Assembly (NCBI GenBank): GCA_041648755.1
Contig: JBAZOJ010000091.1
Span: forward strand, 1-12,370
Origin: JBAZOJ01 sp041648755
GTDB lineage: Bacteria; Planctomycetota; B143-G9
DNA length: 12,370 bases
Direction of reading: 5' to 3'
Below are positions 6,816 through 12,370 of the stretch, piece by piece (within the stretch, counting starts at the first letter, position 1; each line of letters opens with the position of its first letter). Under the pieces are notes generated by a model. That model was not told where the DNA came from. It did not search any database and saw only the letters and a list, made by a program, of their open reading frames with translations. The translations under genes were made by a program, and so were the position numbers.

Positions 6816-8073
6816 CGGCCACGGCACAATCGACTCTCCGGGCGAACTCGGCAATAAGTCTGAAGCTTCCGGTTACCAGCAACGGTGAAGCATTGCGGGT
6901 GGCAAGGGTCCGGAAATCGTCAGGGCGAAGGACTGAGCAAGGGCGACCAGAAAGCGCCGAGAACCGGGCTCGGAACTGTCCGCCGGGAACCGCCCTCTTG
7001 TCGCTCAAATCAGCGAAGGTTACCTCGGAAATGGCCCTGCAATCGGAAACACGCCTTAGCATTCCCTCAATATCCTTGTCGGAAAGACAAGCGAACAGCA
7101 ACCTGAATGTTCCCCACTTGTTGGTGCAGTAATCGAGCAATGCGGTCAACGATGGCGATGTGTGCGCTACATCGAGAATCACCGGTCCGGGCAACGACGA
7201 AACAAGCTGATACCTGCCAGGCATACGGAAGAAACCCGCGTAGGTCTTGGGGGGGGCCTTGCCGAAGAGGGCAGCGTAGGCGGATACCGCCAAAAGGTTG
7301 TCGTCCTTCAGAACGGGCACATCGCTGGCGTAGTCGAACTCGAATCTCCCGGAATCCACTTCCGCGCGCCCCGATCCTGAGCTTTCGGAAGGACCAACGA
7401 TGGAATAGTCGCAGCCGATCTTCCTGGCGTGCTTTCGCAGAACAGCTTCCGCATCCGGCTGCTGAGGCAAGGAAAATGCTCTCCCGCCACGCCGCATAAT
7501 TGCTGCCTTCTCCTCGGCAATCAGGGAGAGTGTATCCCCCAGTACGGTTGTGTGCTCCAACTGAATCGGGCCAAAGAGCGCAACCGGGCAGTCCGCTGCA
7601 TTTGTTGCGTCCAGTCTTCCTCCGAGCCCGACCTCAAGAACGGCATATCGGCACGCGGAGAGCTTGAAAGCCTCGAACGCGGCAGCAGTCATCGCCTCGA
7701 ACCAGGAGAGACGGTACTTGGTCTTGGAAGCAGCATCGGCAACAGTCTGCAGTGCGCGCTCCATAAGCGTGGAATCCGCATCAGAGATCCCGATGCGTAT
7801 CCGCTCGCTGACGTCAAAGAAGGATGGCGACGTATAAAGCCCGCATGACTCGCCCCGTGCAATAATCATAGCATGCAGATAAGCGGCCGTGGTCCCCTTC
7901 CCTTTTGACCCGCCCACGATCACATATGTCGTATCCGGTGAGGGCAGCTCAAGAGTTACGAGAAACTTGCGATAGGGCTCCAGGGAAGGACGTTCGCGCG
8001 CGTAGTCAGCCGCACGATGGGCCTCGTAGTTCACCAAGCCGTCCAAGTATGCGCGCCAGTCAAACGCGCACAT
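6808..8073 (-). CDS. folC: FolC-like folylpolyglutamate/dihydrofolate synthase, divergent
   Basis: This 421-residue protein has the Mur-ligase-type fold signature of FolC: P-loop GGSKGKGTT (54-62), YTSPS (80-84) followed by SERIRI (89-94), EVGLGGRLDATN (147-158), LEHTTVLGDT (172-181), EEKAAI with the Lys normally carbamylated (K189), and PGRYQ (285-289). FolC adds glutamate to dihydropteroate and folates using ATP in the cytoplasm. Several motifs differ from the usual form: the His of SPH is Ser (S84), DGAHNP reads DVAHTS (301-306), and the P-loop has SK where TN is typical. The key D301 and H304 remain. Length is normal. Start: the ATG at 8073 has GGGAGG 5 bases upstream; the ATG at 8076 is only 2 bases from that site. 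Either overlaps the stop of the TPR gene (by 1 or 4 bases). A run of eight C falls at codons 273-275. FolC is the best match, but a related ligase with another substrate is possible. Confidence 0.85.
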   Translation of the reverse strand: MCAFDWRAYLDGLVNYEAHRAADYARERPSLEPYRKFLVTLELPSPDTTYVIVGGSKGKGTTAAYLHAMIIARGESCGLYTSPSFFDVSERIRIGISDADSTLMERALQTVADAASKTKYRLSWFEAMTAAAFEAFKLSACRYAVLEVGLGGRLDATNAADCPVALFGPIQLEHTTVLGDTLSLIAEEKAAIMRRGGRAFSLPQQPDAEAVLRKHARKIGCDYSIVGPSESSGSGRAEVDSGRFEFDYASDVPVLKDDNLLAVSAYAALFGKAPPKTYAGFFRMPGRYQLVSSLPGPVILDVAHTSPSLTALLDYCTNKWGTFRLLFACLSDKDIEGMLRRVSDCRAISEVTFADLSDKRAVPGGQFRARFSALSGRPCSVLRPDDFRTLATRNASPLLVTGSFRLIAEFARRVDCAVADA

Positions 8074-9488
8074 CATTTCCTCCCGAGCGCTGCGTTCTCG
8101 CTCTTGGCGATGATGTACGACCAGTAGAAATAGTTGCGGGAATCCAAGGCTTCCTCGAAAAACTCCTTCGCCGTCGTCTTCTCACCGGCAAGCTTTGCGC
8201 TCAGCCCGCAGACCAGGGCAACTTCCTCCCACGATATGTCGGCAAGACGTACGCCAGGGTCGACTCCAACGACTTCGATTGCCTGTTTGGCCGCATCGGT
8301 GGTCGCGAACGAGACATGTCGAAGCTCCAGCATCTTCTTGAGGGCTTCCCACTGGTATCGCCGCTGAAAGACATCCCGATAGAAGAGCAGACGCGGATTG
8401 CCAAGATCTTCAGCCTGGATTCCCAAGTCTGTAAGCACCTTGGCATTAGGCGAGCCCGTGGCAATATTGCACATCACAAGCAAGACTGCCGAGAGGATCG
8501 GATCCACCTCCCGCGCCTCGATCAGCGACCTTTTCGCCTGTTCACAGTCTCCCGCGCAGAAGTATGTGACTCCGAGCGAGAACACCGCTTCCCGGGATAC
8601 GCTGTTTCCTTTGGATATCAGACCGAGAAAGAGACGCTGCGCCTCAGCCATCTTGAGGTTTATCATGTTGATCGTGGCCAGGTAGGAGACAAGAACGGTG
8701 TCTTCGGGGAACTCCTTCAATGCAGAGGCACAAGCTGTCGTCGCAAGTTCGATCTCTCCCAACATGACGTGGCTTTTAACGACAAGCAGCCACGCTTTCC
8801 TGTCCCTGAGACCGGCCTTCATGGCCAATTCGGCATCCGTTTGCGCCCGACGATAGTTCTCTATCGCTGCATCACCCTCGGCACGGGCAAGATAGTAAGT
8901 GCCAAGCGCAGGATCTTTGCGTTTCGTCGCTTCGGCAATAGCGCTTGAGAAGCTGGCAAGGGCCGCTTCGGTGTTGCGCTCCTGCATTTCGGTAAGGCCT
9001 GTCACATATTGCGCTTGCGGGTTTGCAGGGTCTGCCCTCAAGGCCTCTCTGAGAAGTCGATCTGTTTCCTCAAACTGCCCCAGCATCATGCGCTGGAAGG
9101 CACACTGAGCCAACGCGTCCGCGTAAACGGATACTTCAGCAACTCCTCGGTCCGCACGCGCCTTTTCGTACGCAGCAATCTCGATTGTGACGGGAAGCGC
9201 CTGATCGTATCTGCCGAGGGAGGCGTACACCGAGGATAGAGAACGTAGCGCCGCAGCACGTTTCGCGGACTTTCCAAAAAACCCGAACACCGCACGGGCG
9301 CGATCATAGTCCCTTGCTGCTCCACCGTAATCGCCGGTAAGCTCCGCGCTTGCCCCGCCCTTCATGAAGTACTCGCCAAGTGCGATGTAGGCTGTAAGCA
9401 GGACAGCCAGAGCAACGCCGGAAACCACCAGGACGGTTCGCCAGTGGGCTACCCCGAGTGAAGTGCTCTTTCTATCACCTGGCTTCAT
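8073..9488 (-). CDS. Single-pass membrane protein with TPR repeats
   Basis: This 471-residue protein has a short basic N-terminus (1-18), one transmembrane helix (about 19-41) and a long, mostly helical domain expected outside the cytoplasm. TPR-like helix pairs are visible: about 43-60 (ELTGDYGGAARDYDRA), 80-105, 141-155 (LGQFEETDRLLREALRADP), 160-180 (A-L-A-SF), 195-215, 228-245, 263-280 and 303-318 (AGDCEQAKRSLIEAREVDP). TPR domains bind proteins or peptides; no catalytic motif is seen. The ATG is 3 bases after the stop of the upstream ECF sigma gene, with GAGGGGTGA as a strong ribosome site across that stop, so the two are probably co-translated. The last residues overlap folC. It could be a scaffold, an assembly factor or a regulator of the sigma factor, but it has no zinc-binding HxxxCxxC segment or cytoplasmic anti-sigma domain. 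The exact function is unknown. Confidence 0.8.
   Translation of the reverse strand: MKPGDRKSTSLGVAHWRTVLVVSGVALAVLLTAYIALGEYFMKGGASAELTGDYGGAARDYDRARAVFGFFGKSAKRAAALRSLSSVYASLGRYDQALPVTIEIAAYEKARADRGVAEVSVYADALAQCAFQRMMLGQFEETDRLLREALRADPANPQAQYVTGLTEMQERNTEAALASFSSAIAEATKRKDPALGTYYLARAEGDAAIENYRRAQTDAELAMKAGLRDRKAWLLVVKSHVMLGEIELATTACASALKEFPEDTVLVSYLATINMINLKMAEAQRLFLGLISKGNSVSREAVFSLGVTYFCAGDCEQAKRSLIEAREVDPILSAVLLVMCNIATGSPNAKVLTDLGIQAEDLGNPRLLFYRDVFQRRYQWEALKKMLELRHVSFATTDAAKQAIEVVGVDPGVRLADISWEEVALVCGLSAKLAGEKTTAKEFFEEALDSRNYFYWSYIIAKSENAALGRK
8079..8084 (-). promoter_or_regulatory. Ribosome binding site favouring the second of two folC ATG codons
   Basis: GGGAGG lies 2 bases from the ATG at 8076 and 5 bases from the adjacent in-frame ATG at 8073, so the second ATG has the workable spacing. 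The site lies within the last codons of the TPR gene. Confidence 0.55.
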
Positions 9489-9491
9489 TGC

Positions 9492-10187
9492 TCACCCCTC
9501 TATGTACTTCCTCAGAGCGACCGCGAGAGCGTTTCTCGCCCGGTGCAGACGAGACTTGACCGTGCCCATGCTGCAGTCAAGCATTATCGCGATCTGATCA
9601 TAGTTCAGACCATCGATGTCCCGCAATATGATAACCTCCCGGAATTCCGGGCGAAGTCTGGCAAGCGCTTTCTCCGCTGCTGCGGCGAGTTCCTTGCGCT
9701 CGAGCCTGTCCAATGGAAGGGGCGCATCATCGGGTATCGAAAACGCCTGAGGCTCATCGTCGTCGCCCGCAGCATCCAACGGCAACATTTTCATCCTGCC
9801 GGACCTGCCGTATGTGCGAAGGCGGGAGCGGCAGTAGTTCAGGGCGATCTGGAACAGCCACGTATAGAATGACGACTTGAACTCGAACCGCGCGACTCCG
9901 CGATATGCTTTCACAAACACTTCCTGCGTGGCTTCGAGCGCTTCATCAGCATCGCCAAGCATGCGCACGGAAGTATTGTAGATTCGGTCCTGGTACCGGG
10001 TCACCAGCCAGTCAAACACTTGTTCCTCACCGTTCTGAACAAGATGAACCAGTTGCGCATCGGTGAGATCACTCGGTGGAAGGCTCCGCAGGTCGCGGAG
10101 TTCCTCCGGTGTTATGACCCCGCCGTAGTCTGCAGGGTCGGACGATTGCTCTGGTGACTGGCGTCCCACATTCTCCATCGAGGCCAT
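9492..10187 (-). CDS. ECF RNA polymerase sigma factor (RpoE-like), gene 1
   Basis: This 231-residue protein has the two domains of a sigma-70 ECF factor. Region 2 spans about 57-123 with the core-binding pattern DADEALEATQEVFVKAYRG (79-97) and the FYTWLFQIALNYCRSRLR segment (107-124). Region 4 spans about 170-226 with LRPEFREVIILRD (178-190) and the helix-turn-helix from YDQIAIML to GTVKSRLHRAR (196-218). An acidic linker (141-165) joins them, and a roughly 40-residue N-terminal extension is longer than usual. ECF factors direct RNA polymerase to stress or envelope promoters and are usually held by an anti-sigma factor, but none is recognisable next door. The ATG shares one base with the rlmN stop (TAATG); Met4 at 10178 is an alternative start. 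A GAGAGGG lies upstream as ribosome site. The following gene, a membrane TPR protein, begins 3 bases after the stop. Confidence 0.93.
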   Translation of the reverse strand: MASMENVGRQSPEQSSDPADYGGVITPEELRDLRSLPPSDLTDAQLVHLVQNGEEQVFDWLVTRYQDRIYNTSVRMLGDADEALEATQEVFVKAYRGVARFEFKSSFYTWLFQIALNYCRSRLRTYGRSGRMKMLPLDAAGDDDEPQAFSIPDDAPLPLDRLERKELAAAAEKALARLRPEFREVIILRDIDGLNYDQIAIMLDCSMGTVKSRLHRARNALAVALRKYIEG

Positions 10188-10214
10188 TATACGCCCTCTC
10201 GCCTCAATTGGCCA
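10186..10214 (-). promoter_or_regulatory. Possible internal promoter at the rlmN end / sigma gene start
   Basis: A perfect TATAAT (10191 down to 10186) spans the end of rlmN and the first bases of the sigma gene. TGGCCA (10214-10209, four of six matches to TTGACA) sits 17 bases upstream. A transcript would start about 10178-10179, at the second Met codon of the sigma gene. The hexamer partly comes from the Val-stop codons of rlmN, so chance is a real possibility. Confidence 0.22.
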
Positions 10215-11224
10215 CAGGCAGCCCCGATGTCCGCCCCTTTTTCGCGCCTGACTGTCGCTGTCAGGCCAGCTTCCACCAGGGCATTCTTGAATCGGTCAAC
10301 CGTTTCCGGCACCGGAGACCGGTACTCGCATCCCGGAATCGGGTTGAGCGGGATGATGTTGATTGCGTATCCTCCGCTCTTCAGCTTACGCGCCAGTTCC
10401 CGGGCGCTGATGGGCGAATCGTTTACTCCATCGATTAAACAGTACTCGAATGTCACCTGGCGTCCGGTGGTTTCCTGGTAGAATCGCGCAGCCTCGATAA
10501 TGTCGTCGAAGAGCCATTTCTTCGCGGAAGGAATGAGTCGGGCGCGCAACTCCTGGTTGGGGGCATGGAGGGAAATGGCGAGCGATACTCCCAGCTCGGA
10601 CTTCGCAAGCTCACGGATCCCCGGTACAACGCCGATCGTGGAAACGGTGATCCTGCGATGAGAGATTCCAAATCTGTCGGGATCCACCAGCGCCTTAATG
10701 GAGGAAATCACGTTGTGCAGATTCAGCAGCGGCTCGCCCATCCCCATGAACACGACATGGGTGATCTTCCGCCCGGAGAGCGATGTACTGGCAACGAATT
10801 CTTCAATGATCTCGTAGTCCAGAAGGTCTCTCTGTTTACCGCCGTGCGCTGACGCGCAGAAAGTGCAACCCAAATCGCAGCCGACCTGGGTGGACAGGCA
10901 CACAGCAGTTCTCCCGGGCGCACCGATCACAACGGCCTCGATAAACGAATTGCCCGGGAACTCAAACAGGAACTTCTCGGTATCCCCATCGCTGGAGGCC
11001 AGCCGCTTCTTTTCTACAGCGGTCTTGAGCGGGAAAGCCTCCTCAAACTCGACATGCAGCCCTTTGGGGATCGCTGTAGCACGTTCGAATCCCCACCCGC
11101 CTTGCGAATACGCGTGTTTCCACACTTGTGCGGCGCGGTAAGCGGGGAGCTTGTGTTCAGTCACGATGTGCGCGACTTGCTGCTTTGTGAGGCTGTAAAA
11201 AGGCTTTGGTTCGGAATCTGTCAT
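10187..11224 (-). CDS. rlmN: Dual-specificity 23S rRNA/tRNA adenine-C2 methyltransferase RlmN
   Basis: This 345-residue radical SAM enzyme methylates C2 of A2503 in 23S rRNA and A37 in certain tRNAs, in the cytoplasm. All hallmark residues are present. The iron-sulfur motif CxxxCxxC is C116, C120 and C123 (within VGCDLGCTFC). The Cys that precedes it by seven residues, C109, corresponds to E. coli C118. The C-terminal C337 in GAACGQL corresponds to C355, which is transiently methylated. The SAM-contacting GMGEPL is at 161-166. Length matches the family, and the N-terminal helical accessory domain (1-75) is intact. The ATG overlaps the upstream sigma gene by four bases (ATGA) and has AAGGA six bases before it. 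It lies between two ECF sigma genes, an uncommon setting for this housekeeping enzyme. The Cfr resistance relative is unlikely given the clear RlmN-type C-terminus and chromosomal housekeeping context. Confidence 0.96.
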   Translation of the reverse strand: MTDSEPKPFYSLTKQQVAHIVTEHKLPAYRAAQVWKHAYSQGGWGFERATAIPKGLHVEFEEAFPLKTAVEKKRLASSDGDTEKFLFEFPGNSFIEAVVIGAPGRTAVCLSTQVGCDLGCTFCASAHGGKQRDLLDYEIIEEFVASTSLSGRKITHVVFMGMGEPLLNLHNVISSIKALVDPDRFGISHRRITVSTIGVVPGIRELAKSELGVSLAISLHAPNQELRARLIPSAKKWLFDDIIEAARFYQETTGRQVTFEYCLIDGVNDSPISARELARKLKSGGYAINIIPLNPIPGCEYRSPVPETVDRFKNALVEAGLTATVRREKGADIGAACGQLRREGV

Positions 11225-11781
11225 GGCTTGTCCTTTTCCATCATCCCGCGAAGTCTCGTCATTGCGTGGCTGATCCGGCTCTTGACTGTCCCGAGTGGAA
11301 TGTCAAGAATGTCGGCGATTTCCTTGTACTGCAGGCCCATGAAGTAGCTCATCTCCACGATAAGCCTGTGGTCGGAATCCAGTTCCTCCAAGGCCTCGTG
11401 AAGCCGCCGAATCTTCTCTGTTCGATCAAGCTCGTCCACCGAGCCGGTGCCTGACTTGATCTTCTGCTCATGTCGCGTGTTCTCTTCCAGCTTCTCGAGC
11501 GCTTTGCCTGCCCGGTACTTCCTTCGGAGCGTGTTGAACCAGACCAGTTTCGCATTGCGGAACAAGAGAACCCCGAACGGCATCCCTGAGTTCTCCTTGC
11601 GCAAAGAGGAGTATACCCGCACAAAGGTCTCCTGCGCAAGATCCTCGGCTGTGGACCGGTCCCAACTGCAGCGAAAGAAGAAACTCACGAGCCGCGCCTG
11701 ATACATGAGGATAAGCTGCTCGAAGGCGGATTCGTCGCCCTCAACAAATTGTGTCAGCAGCTTGTTCTCGTCGCCCGACAT
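11221..11781 (-). CDS. ECF RNA polymerase sigma factor, gene 2
   Basis: This 186-residue protein is a compact ECF sigma factor. Region 2 spans about 18-88 with AFEQLILMYQARL (19-31) and the AEDLAQETFVRVYSSL core-binding helix (45-60), then the promoter-melting stretch ending FNTLRRKYR (82-90). Region 4 spans about 127-179 with LDSDHRLIVEMSYF (134-147) and the DNA-binding helix-turn-helix YKEIADIL to GTVKSRISHAM (152-174). The linker (91-126) is charged. It differs clearly from the other ECF factor in this window, so it is not a recent duplicate. No anti-sigma gene is seen next to it. Its ATG shares one base with the nnrD stop (TGATG), and its own stop overlaps rlmN by four bases. The upstream ribosome site (GGAAAG) is weak, consistent with coupled translation. 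Target promoters are unknown. Confidence 0.92.
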   Translation of the reverse strand: MSGDENKLLTQFVEGDESAFEQLILMYQARLVSFFFRCSWDRSTAEDLAQETFVRVYSSLRKENSGMPFGVLLFRNAKLVWFNTLRRKYRAGKALEKLEENTRHEQKIKSGTGSVDELDRTEKIRRLHEALEELDSDHRLIVEMSYFMGLQYKEIADILDIPLGTVKSRISHAMTRLRGMMEKDKP

Positions 11782-12370
11782 CAGGTTCTTTCCGCGGCCA
11801 GTTCCGCGAAGGCTCGTGGCAGCATGTCAACTATATCCGTGGAAGTAACGCACTCTTCGGTGAGTGCACAACCCGCCATTGCTCCCGCTCGTGCGTGCAG
11901 ATAAGTACCGAGCAAAGCGGCCGTCCATCCGTCTTTCAGCCGTGCGCACAACGAAGCTACCAGGCCCGTAAGTACGTCACCTGAACCACCGTGAGCGAGC
12001 GCCGGAGTCCCGACTTCGATGACCGAGTACCGGTTTCCATCGCAGACAACGGGACAGGAACCCTTGTAGATTACCGTGCCCCGGCATGTGACAGCCAGAG
12101 CGGACGCAAGTTCCACTTCAGTTCCCTCGGCTTTTGGCATGAGCCGCCGGTATTCTCCGGGGTGTGGTGTGAGAATGCGCGCGCCATCGTGTCGGCTGAG
12201 GTCAGACTCGCCCCATGCCAAGGCGTTCAGGGCGTCCGCATCGAAAACCGCAAGGCACTTGGTTCGCTCGTAGAGCCCCAACGCAAACTTACAGGTCGCC
12301 GTATCCTGAGACAGCCCCGGTCCCACGGCAATCGAGTCCATTCGCTCGCATTCGGCAAGCACTGCATCCA
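11781..12370 (-). CDS. nnrD: ADP/ATP-dependent NAD(P)H-hydrate dehydratase, C-terminal part (cut by window edge)
   Basis: The reading frame is open through base 12370, and the window holds the last 195 residues of a ribokinase-fold NAD(P)HX dehydratase. It converts S-NADHX and S-NADPHX back to NADH and NADPH using ADP or ATP. Visible motifs, in order, are VGPGLSQDT near the edge, FDADALNAL, LTPHPGE, VIYKGSCPVVCDG and the catalytic nucleotide-binding GGSGDVLTGLVASL. These are the conserved blocks of the YjeF C-terminal domain. In many bacteria this domain is fused to an N-terminal NAD(P)HX epimerase (NnrE); whether that is so here cannot be seen. Its stop shares one base with the start of an ECF sigma gene, so it leads the right block of coupled genes as far as this window shows. 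The promoter of the block must lie upstream of the edge. Confidence 0.92.
   Translation of the reverse strand, partial: DAVLAECERMDSIAVGPGLSQDTATCKFALGLYERTKCLAVFDADALNALAWGESDLSRHDGARILTPHPGEYRRLMPKAEGTEVELASALAVTCRGTVIYKGSCPVVCDGNRYSVIEVGTPALAHGGSGDVLTGLVASLCARLKDGWTAALLGTYLHARAGAMAGCALTEECVTSTDIVDMLPRAFAELAAERT

Noticed and set aside
6816..6854. TTG start for the M16 peptidase at 6854.
   Set aside because: It would bury the signal peptide behind 13 extra residues; the ATG at 6815 puts the basic n-region directly at the N-terminus.
7905..8948. A 347-codon open frame on the plus strand, antisense to folC and the TPR gene.
   Set aside because: It crosses the junction of two well-supported genes on the opposite strand, shows no recognisable domain, and has an Arg- and Gln-rich composition typical of an antisense shadow frame.

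Overview
All genes in this window lie on the minus strand, so the biological order runs from the right edge (12370) to the left edge (1). Eleven protein-coding genes fill almost every base, and two of them are cut by the window edges. No RNA gene, mobile element, CRISPR array or phage remnant was found. The gene density, moderately high GC by eye, signal-peptide peptidase and ABC/auxiliary-protein module suggest a bacterium with an envelope, probably Gram-negative and possibly from a poorly cultured lineage. No marker here settles the phylum.

Right block (12370 to 4470): a chain of seven genes: nnrD (3' part only), an ECF sigma factor, rlmN, a second ECF sigma factor, a membrane-anchored TPR protein, a divergent folC and a secreted M16 zinc peptidase. 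Neighbours overlap by 1 to 8 bases or are 3 bases apart, so the block looks like one translationally coupled operon. It mixes housekeeping functions (NAD(P)HX repair, 23S rRNA/tRNA methylation, folate polyglutamylation) with two regulators and two envelope proteins. Neither sigma factor has a recognisable anti-sigma factor beside it.

Left block (about 4430 to 1): a four-gene module that follows the only real intergenic gap in the window (4377-4469). It encodes an ABC ATPase (GldA/CcmA type), an ABC-2 permease (GldF type), a GldG-like auxiliary membrane protein and a DUF4340 protein that runs off the left edge. The gap carries a consensus -10 box, so this module probably has its own promoter. 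The module resembles the gliding-type ABC transporters first named in Bacteroidetes. Related modules occur in many non-gliding bacteria, where the substrate is unknown.

No stretch longer than 300 bases lacks a gene. The points most worth following are the pair of ECF sigma genes flanking rlmN without an anti-sigma factor, the single-pass TPR protein in the usual anti-sigma position, the divergent FolC motifs, and the M16 protein with one intact and one apparently degenerate half. No wholly new system is demonstrated.
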